DNA of 64,000 nucleotides from Allolobophora icterica (taxonomy: Eukaryota > Annelida > Clitellata > Crassiclitellata > Lumbricidae): assembly GCA_963556255.1 (NCBI GenBank), contig OY744615.1, positions 47,491,312-47,555,311 on the forward strand, given 5' to 3'. A model generated the notes under the pieces. The model worked only from the letters and a program-made list of their open reading frames with translations, ran no database searches and had not been told where the DNA came from. This document shows positions 20,485-30,614 of this stretch, piece by piece; the stretch's first letter is position 1, and each line of letters opens with the position of its first letter. A program made the position numbers and the translations under genes.

Positions 20485-21206
20485 TGTCGCGTGAGGAGAT
20501 CGACGACAACGACGAGATGTCATCATCATCACGATGGAGTCGTCGTTGACGGTCGAGATAGGATGATGACGGACGAAAGCCAGTCTCCACTTGGTCAACA
20601 ATGAAGGCAGCGAGGCCGAGGTGTAATCGGACACCATACAGCCAAGGTGTAATAGGACACCTCGCGGCTATGGTGTAACCAGACACCGCCCGCGCTGCAG
20701 GCGAGCGACGACCCGCGTCTCGAGGAGCAATCTGACACTAATTGACGATAGCATGACGTGGGGAGGGGGCTGACCGATGCACGCTTAAGTTCCTACTTAA
20801 CGGAAGGAAATGGAAAATACGGGACTTGTACTAGTGACGAGGGCGTCGTGTGAACAGCGGTCGAGCGATCAACATCGAGAGGAGCGACCAGCGGCGGCGG
20901 CAGAGTATTAGTCCGTCAGATTCAGAGACTGACGCAAAGAACGATCTGTAGTTAGGCTGTACGAAGCAACATTGAGATAGTCCGATTTAATATCTAAACG
21001 CTTTAATACTACGGGGAAGCTCCCGTAGAGTTATTATATATATTTGTTTCTTTAATTAAATCATTTATTAATTAAACAAAGTTCGTCGTGAATCTTCTAT
21101 AGAAAAGTTAGGCACGTTAAATAAAAGTGCAAGTAAAAGAACAAGCAGTCGAGGGTCGACATCAACACACGGCAAACACACGACAGGGCGACCTTCGATT
21201 GCGACA
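20485..21206 (+). repeat. Left LTR
   Basis: Begins TGTCGC, ends GCGACA. It contains three GGTGT...ACACC inverted repeats 26 bp apart (20620-20635, 20646-20661, 20672-20687). A TATA-like TTATATATATTTG lies near 21032 and AATAAAAG near 21120, plausible promoter and polyadenylation signals. Confidence 0.92.
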
Positions 21207-21224
21207 TTGGCGCAGTCGACAGGG
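21207..21224 (+). other. Primer-binding site candidate
   Basis: TTGGCGCAGTCGACAGGG directly follows the left LTR, where the tRNA primer site lies. I cannot assign the tRNA. Confidence 0.55.
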
Positions 21225-21734
21225 TTTTCAACTGAAGACGTCACGACGAAAAGCGGAACCGGAAACGGAAAGAGGAATCTCAACAGATCGGGACCAGCGG
21301 CGAATACAACCCTTCGCAACTGGAGAAATCGAGTGCCGGACTCCGAAGACGAAGGACTCGAAGCAACCGACAGCAACAGGCAAGGACGAGGAACAAGAGC
21401 GCCAACGGACGACCGACCATCGCTAGCAACGACGGACGGGAGTGGCAACGGAGGACAGCGGATCAGCCAAGATACCAAAAGACGGAGCTCGCTCGACGTA
21501 TTCAGAGGGTAAGTCCTTACTGGTAGTCGTGGTAAATCTGTGAGGTTGCGGTTGAGGTCTGGATGAGGATTGGTGTGCGAATAGCCGAGGCTTTTGCGTA
21601 GCTCCTTTTGCTCAGTTCTGTTCTTGTTGTATTTGTGGTAGAATTTTAGGACGTTGTTTTCTTTGATTTCTGACCAACGGTGACTCTCCTCTAACTTACT
21701 TATCTTTTTCTATTAGTGAGCGGACTGTTGGAAG

Positions 21735-23585
21735 ATGGATAAGTTGTCGGAATGGAAAAGAATGATGGTGCGGAACCTACCCCATCACAGGCTAGTCGCA
21801 TATCTGATAAAGATGGGACTAGGAGAGGAGGAATTGGGTTCCATGAGTATGGACCAGCTCCAAGAGGCTAGTGCCGAAATAATTGTGTCTGGACGGGAGG
21901 CCCCGCCAGAAGTAAGTGAGGAAGTAAACACGGGTAGCATAGAAAGCAGTATCGATTCGGCAGCACAAACGCAGTTATACGAATTAAAACGCTTAAAATA
22001 CGAGAGAGAGGAAGCCGCAAGGCTGAGAGAGGAAGCGGAGAGAAGGGAGAGAAGAGAGGAAGAGAAAGAGAGGAGAAGAGAAGAGAAAGAGGAAGCGGAG
22101 AGACTCAGATGGCTTGAGGAGAAGCAGGCTGAGAAGTTCAAGCTGCTGGAGGAGAAGCAGAGGAAGGAAGTAAGTGAGGAAGTAAGCACAGGTAGCCCAG
22201 GTAGCAGTATGAGCGCGGCAGTGCAAATGCGGCGGGTCATGGCAGAACTAATAAAATATAAGAGAGAGGAAGCGGAGAGAACGGTGAGGAGAAGCAGAGA
22301 AAAGGAATGCAGGCAGATCGAAGAAGAGAGAAAGAGGATACTAGAGAGTCGCAGGTTGATCGAAGAAGAGAGAACGAGGACACTAGAAAAGCTGAGGCTC
22401 ATTGAGGAGCAGCAGGCTGAGAAGCTCAGGATGCTTGGGGAGGAGATCAGGCTGCTAGAGGAAAAGCAGGCTGAGAGATTAAGGTTTCAGGAGGAGAGAC
22501 GGAGGAGAGAAGAGAAAGAGGAAGCAGAGAAATTAAGGCTTCAGGAGGAGAAACGGAGGAGAGAAGAAAAGGAGGAAACAGAGAGACTCAGAATGCTAGA
22601 GGAAAAGCAGGCTGAGAAGCTCAGGCTTCAGGAGGAGAAGCAGAGGAGAGAAGAGAAAGAGGAAGCAGAGAAATTAATGCTTCAGGAGGAGAAACGGAGG
22701 AGAGAGAAAGAGAAAGCGGAAAGATTGAGGAGAGAAGAGAAAGAGGAAGCAGAGAAATTAAGGCTTCAGGAGGAGAAGCGGAGGAGAGAAGAAAAGGAGG
22801 AGGCAGAGAAGAGAGAGAAGGAAGTCCGAGAGGAAAGGGACGCAGAGAGGAGACTCAGAGACGAAAGGGACTATAACTTAAGGCATTCGGTCGTAGGACG
22901 AATGAAAACGTATAGTGAAAGCTTGCGAGGACTCTTACCGAGATTCCCAAGCGACCATGCGCAAATCTCTGGTTTATTCGTGCATTGCGAAAGGTTATTC
23001 GACTCTTGCGCTGTCCCGGACGACCTTCGTAGCAGATTACTCTTGACCTGTCTAGATAATCATGCCAGAACAGTGACAGCCAGAATTCTCATTGACTTGA
23101 CCCAGAAATCGGTGCCTGTTATGATACCCTGGCGAGCTGAACATCAAAAGGCGCTAGATAAATTCGTGCACGATTTGAATAACGCTGTACGTTTGCAGAC
23201 AATTGACTACGGCAGAGAGTTTGGTCTATCGACTGACGCTTCAGACAAAGCAGTCGGTTGCTGCTTATTCCAAATTCAAGTCGATGGAACAGAACGGCCA
23301 ATATATTTCGCCAGTTCTAAATTAGATGCTACGCAGGCGCGTTGGTCCACTGTGGAGCGCGAAGCGTATGCTGTGATTTTTGCGTTGAAGAAGTTTAGGG
23401 ATTGGATTTTTATGTCAAGGACCACCCTCTATTCTGATCACACCCCCTTGACGTTCCTAACTGCTTCTACGCCCACAAGTGCTCAACTTGCGAGAGGGGC
23501 TCTGGCCCTCCAGGACTTCGATAGTTCTTTTGAATATCGACCTGGGGCGCTGAATATTCCCGCTGATCTTTTGTCCAGACTATGA
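21735..23585 (+). CDS. Gag-like coiled coil fused to RNase H by internal deletion
   Basis: Single 616-codon frame. Residues 1-60 are a helical start; about 75-400 is an extreme Glu/Arg/Lys/Leu coiled coil built from repeats containing RLQEEKRRREEKEEAE-type units. Residues about 405-455 look like a gypsy capsid piece (LLPRFPSDHAQISGL, LTCLDNHARTVTAR). Then the frame jumps to the RT connection and RNase H of pol: LSTDASDKAVGCCLFQ, IYFASSKLD, TVEREAYAVIFALKKF, LYSDHTPLTFL and ADLLSRL at the end. Protease, the RT fingers/palm and integrase are absent. The junction is in frame and there are no stops. It is most likely a non-autonomous derivative; whether the protein does anything is unknown. Confidence 0.85.
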   Translation: MDKLSEWKRMMVRNLPHHRLVAYLIKMGLGEEELGSMSMDQLQEASAEIIVSGREAPPEVSEEVNTGSIESSIDSAAQTQLYELKRLKYEREEAARLREEAERRERREEEKERRREEKEEAERLRWLEEKQAEKFKLLEEKQRKEVSEEVSTGSPGSSMSAAVQMRRVMAELIKYKREEAERTVRRSREKECRQIEEERKRILESRRLIEEERTRTLEKLRLIEEQQAEKLRMLGEEIRLLEEKQAERLRFQEERRRREEKEEAEKLRLQEEKRRREEKEETERLRMLEEKQAEKLRLQEEKQRREEKEEAEKLMLQEEKRRREKEKAERLRREEKEEAEKLRLQEEKRRREEKEEAEKREKEVREERDAERRLRDERDYNLRHSVVGRMKTYSESLRGLLPRFPSDHAQISGLFVHCERLFDSCAVPDDLRSRLLLTCLDNHARTVTARILIDLTQKSVPVMIPWRAEHQKALDKFVHDLNNAVRLQTIDYGREFGLSTDASDKAVGCCLFQIQVDGTERPIYFASSKLDATQARWSTVEREAYAVIFALKKFRDWIFMSRTTLYSDHTPLTFLTASTPTSAQLARGALALQDFDSSFEYRPGALNIPADLLSRL

Positions 23586-23775
23586 TTGAGGAGAAGGCGG
23601 ACTACCATGTGAGGCACCGCGACAACTGTAAATATAATTTCTAACTGTGCTGATATTTTGTATTTTTATGGGAACGACGAGGACATGGTCTGGAGGAAAT
23701 CGATGGAGGGAACGACATCATTCTCAGCCGGGAGGCGAACCAATGACTGGCTTTGTCCTCCCCCGGGAAGGGAGG
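23586..23775 (+). other. 3' noncoding leader to the polypurine tract
   Basis: Short noncoding stretch after the stop. The last 11 bases before the LTR, GGGAAGGGAGG (23765-23775), are all purine and fit a plus-strand priming tract. Confidence 0.6.
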
Positions 23776-24497
23776 TGTCGCGTGAGGAGATCGACGACAA
23801 CGACGAGATGTCATCATCATCACGATGGAGTCGTCGTTGACGGTCGAGATAGGATGATGACGGACGAGAGCCAGTCTCCACTTGGTCAACAATGAAGGCA
23901 GCGAGGCCGAGGTGTAATCGGACACCACACAGCCAAGGTGTAATAGGACACCTCGCGGCTATGGTGTAACCAGACACCGCCCGCGCTGCAGGCGAGCGAC
24001 GACCCGCGTCTCGAGGAGCAATCTGACACTAATTGACGATAGCATGACGTGGGGAGGGGGCTGACCGATGCACGCTTAAGTTCCTACTTAACGGAAGGAA
24101 AAGGAAAATACGGGACTTGTACTACTGACGAGGGCGTCGTGTGAACAGCGGTCGAGCGATCAACATCGAGAGGAGCGACCAGCGGCGGCGGCAGAGTATT
24201 AGTCCGTCAGATTCAGAGACTGACGCAAAGAACGATCTGTAGTTAGGCTGTACGAAGCAACATTGAGATAGTCCGATTTAATATCTAAACGCTTTAATAC
24301 TACGGGGAAGCTCCCGTAGAGTTATTATATATATTTGTTTCTTTAATTAAATCATTTATTAATTAAACAAAGTTCGTCGTGAATCTTCTATAGAAAAGTT
24401 AGGCACGTTAAATAAAAGTGCAAGTAAAAGAACAAGCAGTCGAGGGTCGACATCAACACACGGCAAACACACGACAGGGCGACCTTCGATTGCGACA
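23776..24497 (+). repeat. Right LTR
   Basis: Same length as the left LTR and about 99.4% identical by eye. The three GGTGT inverted repeats are conserved at 23911-23978. Confidence 0.92.
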
Positions 24498-24519
24498 CAT
24501 ATGCGCTCAAAACACAAGC

Positions 24520-24582
24520 GCGAATTTGTCAGAGAGCTCTTATTAGACACCTGTAAAAGTGATTTAAAAACTGCTATATAAG
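24520..24582 (+). promoter_or_regulatory. PSE-like plus TATA module
   Basis: AGAGAGCTC, TTAGACACCTGTAAAA (24543-24558) and CTATATAA (24574-24581), 15 bp apart. A class B unit follows. This is the former neighbour of the module at 20453 before the LTR insertion. Confidence 0.4.
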
Positions 24583-24659
24583 CAGACGACACGCCCATTA
24601 CTTCCTAATTCTTCTTCTTATCTGACAGTAACTAACGTAGCCAAATTGGTTTTGACTAA

Positions 24660-24850
24660 TTACTTCGCCACTACCCTACCTGTGGTAGTACCAGTCCCAA
24701 GCTTGAAGAAAAGAGGAAGGCGACGCTAATCATCTTTGTTATGACACAGTATCGTTAAACAGCAACTAATAACGAATGGCGAGAATTGTTCTACAAAATT
24801 TCCTATCTACGTCAACGGTCATTGATGCTAAAAATGTCGTTACTCTTTGT
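24660..24850 (+). ncRNA. Class B unit followed by class A hairpin
   Basis: Class B: ACTACC/GGTAGT stem, CCAGTCCCAAGCTTG, then GCGACGCT with TCAT/ATGA inside and a GTTAAAC end (about 24766). Class A: TACGTCAACGGTC ... AAAATGTCGTTAC at 24805-24843. The order promoter, B, A matches 3763-4088. Confidence 0.35.
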
Positions 24851-24889
24851 CAACCAAAACCGATTTGCTAGCGCGCTCGGTTTATATAA

Positions 24890-25500
24890 TAATTATTATT
24901 CTTTTATTATTTTTGTTATTATTACTCTTTTTGTCCAAAGATACACAGGCTCCGTCAGGGACTTAAACGTTAATTGAAAAGTACCGTACCGCGGGATGCC
25001 ATTGCATCGAACCGCTGGATTGTGAGAGCCAGGCGTTGAAATAGATAGGAGGTCTTGCGCCTGCGTCCCCAGACATCGCGTTGAGGCCCTGTCCCAAGGT
25101 TGAGACGAAGGCCAGGCCCTCTGCATGGTCTCGAAGGTCAGAGGGACGAAGTGATTGTCGGCGACAAGTTTGACGTATTTAGCGTTTTTTCGAACCACCG
25201 CCCTTTCGGCCGCTACCCCTGCTGACCCAGAAGTAACCGGTAGGTATGACTCGGCCAGTGACCGTTGCGTCCCAGATAAGACCTCGTCCCACCCGCCAAG
25301 GGATAAGGGTTATACCGTCTGGTCTCTTGTCATCAGTTCTCAGGAGGCCAACGGGTTCCTTAGTGGACGGAACAAGTTACGAAAAACAGGTCGTTCAAGG
25401 AGGCGTATCGGGGTTTGCGGCCGGACCAAAGATACCCATAAGAACTATCGGCAGACACAATTGTGGGGCTGGCAAATAGGTGCGCCCAGTTGCGAGGAAT
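24890..25500 (-). pseudogene. LINE C-terminal region, decayed (family of 4134-4430)
   Basis: On the minus strand a frame contains KYVKLVADNHFVPLTFETM, then decays. A stretch with CGTTGCGTCCCAGATAAG (25263-25280) recurs at 63226-63243, so the homology extends at least 350 bp. The 3' side has the remnant of the UTR stem (GTCAGGGACTTAAACG). Confidence 0.55.
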
Positions 25501-25539
25501 TAATGCCGTTTCAAAATATATTAGTGTTTTTTATTAGTA

Positions 25540-25795
<256 letters not shown>

Positions 25796-26000
25796 TCCTC
25801 CAGCGATATCTCAGCATCCCGACGCACAGCAGGCAGACAGTATTCCATGCTTTGGGTAAGAAACGGTGAATGTTCTTGCACCATAGACCCGCTGCCTTTC
25901 CCAGTCCATACTAGGTTGCAGCTCCCTGCTAAACACAGCGTCTCTAGGCCTACGGGTAGATTCCATCCGGGGGGATAAATTTATTCATACACCCGGATAC
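25796..26000. other. Unclassified sequence
   Basis: On the minus strand a short open stretch reads YCLPAVRRDAEISLEDFRRI, which looks like coding debris, perhaps of a LINE, but I do not recognise it. Confidence 0.25.
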
Positions 26001-26104
26001 TTTTAGGACGGATAGTCTGTCAAGCGACACCGGAACAGTTTAGAGAGAAATCGTCTTAACGACCTGTATAGATTAAATGTACAATACACGCTGTTTGTAA
26101 AATT

Positions 26105-26360
26105 GATAATGTACGATGTTTGAGATGACGTCAGCGGCCGATGTTGCCATGAGAAGTCATTAAACTGATGGTTAAAAAACTTCTTATAATCATTCAAATT
26201 TTTCTGCAAGCTCATATATATTTTGACCGATATATTTTTGAGTAAGGTAGGGTCGGCGTCAACGGCCCAGGTATCCGTAAGACGTCGTAAAAACAATGGA
26301 AACTACTACTACAAAGAGTAAATCGTTGCACACCTTTGTAAAGTTATGCATTCGCCGTAT
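26105..26360 (+). ncRNA. Two class A hairpins and a promoter module
   Basis: First hairpin 26122-26160 (GACGTCAGCGGCC ... GCCATGAGAAGTC). Second 26254-26287 has a 7-bp stem CGGCGTC/GACGTCG with one wobble. TTGCACACCTTTGTAAAG (26328-26345) and CGTATAAG (26354-26361) follow. Confidence 0.35.
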
Positions 26361-26439
26361 AAGAATAAGTGGACGCGCAAAGTTTTCAGTAGATTATCCA
26401 CGATGAGTTATCGCTAAACAAAGGAGTCTAAATCGATCC

Positions 26440-27060
26440 CGATATGAAGCACTCAACTGGGCGCGAAATGTTAGAGAATTAGCAATTTTCAGCGTAGACA
26501 TATCTTATTGAGGCCACTGGATTTTAGTGAGAAAATTTAAAAACCTCTCAAAACATGGCTGTCTGAGGCAACAAGCCATCTCCCTTTCCTTCTCAACTGC
26601 CATAGATCGGTTGAATAGTGGGCGCAAGTGGCGCAAGACTCTTTCTGCAGACATTGCTATCTAAATTCTCGACCTCTCGCTATCAACTATAATTATATGT
26701 AATAAATTAGACACTGGAAACGGATAAAGAGCAATCTCTTATACACCTTTCTAAAACACATGTGAGAGACATTATAAACAAGGAATACGTAAGGTTTGTC
26801 AATAGTAGCAATAAGTTTAAGTCAAGAATTTTTTATTGCAACCAGATTGAAACAAAATAACAAGCAGATGATTTGGACGTTGCTACGCTTGAAAACACAG
26901 AAAATTGGATTTTGTCAACGTAAATGGTCTCAGATGTCGTTAAATCCATACTCTGGTATGTACCATCGATCTTATGTCTGTCTACAGACTTCTCTAGTCA
27001 ACGGATAGAACAATGGCCATAAGTTGTCGTTAAACTCACGAAAATATTATAAAGTCTTTC
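26440..27060 (+). repeat. Diverged repeat block and class A relics
   Basis: 26450-26620 is the third copy of the block at 18830-19135. 27010-27040 contains CAATGGCCATAAGTTGTCGT with TTAAAC, a class A 3' half. TACACCTTTCTAAAAC at 26743 is a weak box without a clear TATA. Confidence 0.4.
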
Positions 27061-27199
27061 AGTAGCAAATAGCCAGGTATTTAACATTTAGAAAATTAAA
27101 AATAATAAGCCTTTGCGGAAGATTTTTCATTTTCTCCGGACATTTGCAAGATGCCGAGAGAAAACTATTTATCAACTGTATATTGAATCCAGTTAATTT

Positions 27200-27350
27200 A
27201 CACACCTTTCTTTTGAGATCTACTAACGCTATAATTACTTAGTTATTACCCAGTGCATTTATATGGTTGTTTCGGCCGCTATCATTTGAGGCTTGTTGTG
27301 GTTATAATATGGTAGATGTTGCCATAAATGTCATTAAACTGAAGAGTGAT
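27200..27350 (+). promoter_or_regulatory. PSE-like module and class A relic
   Basis: TACACACCTTTCTTTTGAG (27200-27218) and GCTATAATT (27229-27237). Further on, GATGTTGCCATAAATGTCA with TTAAAC is a class A 3' half. Confidence 0.3.
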
Positions 27351-27650
27351 AAATAATCATTTAAAAATAAAAAATATAATAAGAATCTAATGTCATAATA
27401 ATAATTATAATTACATGTATTGTGTATTTATGTTGAAGTTCTTTTTAATATTGGAATAACTAGATACAGAATCTCTTGTATATTTGTAATGTTAGGTAAG
27501 AACTGCTTTGCTTTAAATATTTCTTGTGTGGAACAGCCATTGCGGAATTATGCTTAACTTGGATCGAACCATTTTATCAAGATATATGTATCATAGACAG
27601 TGTCAGCTGGGTTGTTTAAATGTCGTTAAGCAATGAATATAAGTGACATT
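27350..27650. other. AT-rich spacer
   Basis: Shares short stretches with 19330-19530 (for example CATTTTATCA/CTTTTTATCA and ATATATGTATCA), so it is a diverged copy of the upstream part of the compact unit. No gene seen. Confidence 0.4.
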
Positions 27651-27659
27651 GTAAGGCTC

Positions 27660-27765
27660 TGGCTTTTATTGGTGTCTTTCAGACGCTGTAAGATTGTCGT
27701 TTTCTCCGCATTGTATTTCTGAATTGTCGTCAACGGCCATTGATGTCATAAGACGACGTTATACT
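27660..27765 (+). ncRNA. Compact class A unit
   Basis: TTTATTGGTGTCTTTC (weak box), CTGTAAG at about 27686, then hairpin 27726-27757 with perfect stem GTCGTC/GACGAC. GTTATAC replaces GTTAAAC. TATA to stem distance is about 40 nt. A further class A hairpin, TCGACGTCAACGGCC start, lies at 27826-27862. Confidence 0.35.
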
Positions 27766-28243
27766 TTGGAATAATAAAAAAAACGTATGCCATACAAACA
27801 GTGAAAACTGTTCAACATAATTTTCTGTCGACGTCAACGGCCTTTGTTGCCATAAAGTGTCAATCCAGCACTTCAGTTGTGACTGTGTAAGATATTTCAA
27901 TATCGGTAAGGTCGACGTCAAAAACTGGACAACAAAGCAGTTCGTTCCACGTCTTTTAAAGTGTTACAGTCACCGTATGAGTCAGAGATGAAGACACGCT
28001 CTTCAATGATATTGATCTTGATCTTTTATTATGCCATAGGAGCGTCGAGATTGGGTTATGTTGGCGGAATCTATCGGAAGAACGCTGACGTTTGCCACCT
28101 GGAATCACAGAAAGAACATCTTCGTTCACTGGATGCTTAGTAATTGTAAATCTGATGATAGATTTATATGGCGCCTGTTCAAGGAATCCTTATATACAAC
28201 CTCACGGTCTGGGTTTGCAGATACTGGTTTAACGCTGAGAATC

Positions 28244-28281
28244 TTTTATAGGTTCAGTAAAAGCAGTTTAAAAGGTGTCTA
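28244..28281 (-). promoter_or_regulatory. PSE-like plus TATA module
   Basis: On the minus strand AGACACCTTTTAAAC (28267-28281) then TATAAAA (28244-28250). A ~100 bp direct repeat lies around it: GGCGGAATCTATCGG at 28063 and 28311. Confidence 0.35.
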
Positions 28282-28449
28282 GCTAAGGCGTCGAGATGGG
28301 TTAGGTTGGCGGAATCTATCGGATGAACGCTGACATTTACCAACTTCGAAAACCATCTTCGGTCATTGGACGCTTCATAATTGTAAATGTAATCACGTAT
28401 TTATGTAGCGCCTCATCAAGGAAGCCGTTGACACAAAATCATGGTCTAA

Positions 28450-28700
28450 AAACTGGAGTTGTTTGGTGTTACAATTGTGACCTGAACACACTCTAGAAAC
28501 ATTTTCCAGGCGGTACTTAAAAGCTAAGCACATGGCAACAGCCTACTCGCAAGCACTGCGTCAAGTCAGAAGGGGTTCTCCAGAGTTTACTGCGTGAAGA
28601 ACAATTAATATCCAACTGCTGGGAGACCACAGAGAGAGAGAGATAGAGAGAGATAGAGATAGAGATAGAGAGAGACAGACAGACAGACAGACAGCCCTTG
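28450..28700. repeat. Interspersed repeat (family of 5290-5560)
   Basis: GGAGTTGTTTGGTGTTACAA and GAAGAACAATTAATATCCA match the 5.3-kb copy with moderate divergence. It ends in a GA/ACAG microsatellite (28631-28694). Confidence 0.55.
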
Positions 28701-28869
28701 ACGCTTTAATTATAAGTTTCTGAGGGAAAATAAATAAAACTTCTATTTTCTCACGCGAAGCGACAATGAAATAGCACCATTGGAAAATATTCGAAATAAT
28801 TGTTTTAGGAAGATGGTCTGAAAATTATGATAAGTATTAAGTTGTTATAAAAGTGGTGCTCGATTGTGT

Positions 28870-29135
28870 ACTTTTTTAGCGTGATGGACTTTCAATCGAG
28901 AGGTCGGGGGACACAGGGTTGAAATTCCTGCCGGGACAGAAATGTGAATCAAGATTTCTGCTCAATCTGCCAACCCCCTCCAGCCAACTTATATCTAAGG
29001 AGCATACTGACCATACACTGTCGGTGGGAAGATGAGCCGACGAGGGAGAGGACTCATATGCCGAGGCTAAGAAAATGAAGATGCCAACACTTCGTAATCG
29101 TGGTTGTCTTTGTGTTTGGATGGATTCCATATTTT
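28870..29135 (+). mobile_element. tRNA-like SINE candidate
   Basis: TTAGCGTGATGGACTTTC (A-box region) and CAGGGTTGAAATTCCTG (B-box-like) are placed as in a tRNA. The 3' body has ACTGTCGGTGGG, GATGAGCCGACGA and CTAAGAAAATGAAG, shared with 16095 and 54407. Confidence 0.45.
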
Positions 29136-29204
29136 ATGGAATCAAAGACCGTTTACGCCGAATGAAAGTTGGATGATTGGTGAAATAAGTTAACTGGTTT
29201 CTAC

Positions 29205-29302
29205 TTTTACTTGTAGGAAGAATATTCAACTTTAAAAAGGTGTGAAAGATTGATTGCCTAGTTAATTTATACCACGACTATCAAATTTTAAAAAGGTGTG
29301 GC
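29205..29302 (-). promoter_or_regulatory. Two tandem PSE-like modules
   Basis: On the minus strand: CCACACCTTTTTAAAA (29287-29302) with GTATAAAT (29266-29273), and CACACCTTTTTAAAG (29231-29245) with CCTACAAG (weak). The same pair occurs at 30485-30580. Confidence 0.3.
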
Positions 29303-29334
29303 TTATATTGCTGTAGGACTGTCAGGATTGATTA

Positions 29335-29475
29335 TTTGCTGCTTAAAGACACTCTGTCATAACAAAGATAAGTAGCGTTGCCCTCCTCCTCCTCCTCCTC
29401 CTCCTCCTTTCTCCAAGCTTGGGACTGGCACTACCACAGTAAAGGCTAGTGGCGGAGTTAAAAATGCCGTAGGTT
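29335..29475 (-). ncRNA. Class B unit with (GGA)n linker
   Basis: GGTAGTGCCAGTCCCAAG on the minus strand, then the linker, expanded here to about nine GGA units (29382-29407), then the hairpin (GCAACGCTACTTATC ... GTCTTTAAG). The expansion lies at the normally GA-rich linker. Confidence 0.3.
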
Positions 29476-29710
29476 TAAAACAATGAAGTTATCAGATTTC
29501 CGGTTCACCAGCGCCCCCTAGCAGTGAATGATGAAGACAGTTAAACGAAGACGCAAAAAAATACGATTTAATACAACAGAGAAAGCGCTTTGTTCAAATT
29601 TAAAAAAATAAAAAACCGACATCATTGAAACATTTACACGGCTGATCTGATTACGGATTGGTTTTTAGTGCGCCATTAGACACCTGCGCTATAGAAGTTA
29701 TGAATTAAAA

Positions 29711-30110
29711 TTACAATTTCTGGTTGTAATTTGCATAGTCTTCTCTGCTGACGTTCGTTGGCACACTCATATACATACATACAAAATCTATCGTCCTCTG
29801 TATGAAGTCCAATTCCGCACCCTTGACTGATGAACCGGCGCTCATCCGGTAGCTTCCATGGTGGTCACAGGAGGGTACGTAGATGGAGCACGATACTTTA
29901 TCCTCTGTATTCTGTGACCCATCCGAGGAGACAGTCACTTGTCCTTTGTATGACTGCAAGTGGTCTTCGATCAAGGCTCTCCTCCTGGGGAAGTCGCCGG
30001 TGTCGTTGAGCTTCCTCAGGAGAGTGATGTCTGTCAGGGGTGGGTGAAGTCGTCACGATGGTCTTCTTGGGTAGACGAGTGGAGGGATTGTCGGCTCCGC
30101 GACTTCAGCG
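29711..30110 (-). pseudogene. LINE RNase H fragment
   Basis: On the minus strand a frame reads VTVSSDGSQNTEDKV, SCSIYVPSCDHHGSYR and SVKGAELDFIQ. This is the start of an RNase H domain (D...DGS, then the glutamate in AELxxI) as in I/R1-like LINEs. It is separate from the Nimb element and truncated on both sides. Confidence 0.5.
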
Positions 30111-30116
30111 ATGATC

Positions 30117-30190
<74 letters not shown>

Positions 30191-30480
30191 CGTTACCTGA
30201 GTCGTGTCTGGCTACTCTCAGGTTTCGTCGGGTGATCTGGTATTGCGTTTATCTTCATGATATACTCCATCATCTGCTGCTAACGTCGAATGTGGAGTGG
30301 CATCATCTCCCCGCAGTCGACCTGTTCGATTTTGAAAGCGATCATAGGCTCCTGGAATTCCGCGGTGTGATTCTGTTTGCTGCTCATTTCCGTGTAGGAA
30401 TTTCCGAAAAGATCCGCTTTCTCCGCGTTTGTGACATGTTAGCGTCCGTCCTTCGTAAAACTTAAGGTCGTAGTTTCTAC
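30110..30480. other. (TGTC)n/(TC)n microsatellite and unassigned coding-like debris
   Basis: (TGTC)n then (TC)n at 30117-30192. 30230-30470 has moderately GC-rich sequence without a frame I recognise. Confidence 0.4.
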
Positions 30481-30484
30481 ATTT

Positions 30485-30590
30485 ACTTATAGGAAGATTT
30501 TTCAAGTTAAACAGGTGTGTAAAGATTGGCCGCCTTTTATTTATACGACGACGAGAGTTTGACTTTAAAAAGGTTTCGATAGTACCGCCC
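30485..30590 (-). promoter_or_regulatory. PSE-like module pair (family of 29205)
   Basis: On the minus strand ACACACCTGTTTAAC (30506-30521) with CCTATAAG, and an upstream AAACCTTTTTAAAG relic near 30562 with GTATAAAT (30539-30546). Confidence 0.3.
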
Positions 30591-30614
30591 CTCTGATTAT
30601 CATTGTAGGACTTC

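Larger units (their letters stand above)
20485..24497 (+). mobile_element. Young, internally deleted Ty3/gypsy-type LTR retrotransposon
   Basis: Two 722-bp LTRs (20485-21206 and 23776-24497) bound the element. I count about four differences between them. LTR ends are TGTCGC and GCGACA. The 5-bp flanks are CATAT on both sides (20480-20484 and 24498-24502). A primer-binding-like TTGGCGCAGTCGACAGGG follows the left LTR, and the purine tract GGGAAGGGAGG precedes the right one. Protease, most of RT and integrase are missing, so it must have moved using proteins of a complete relative. Confidence 0.92.

Noticed and set aside
21785..22402. Ser/Leu-rich minus-strand frame
   Set aside because: Antisense shadow of the Glu/Arg-rich coiled coil of the LTR element ORF.
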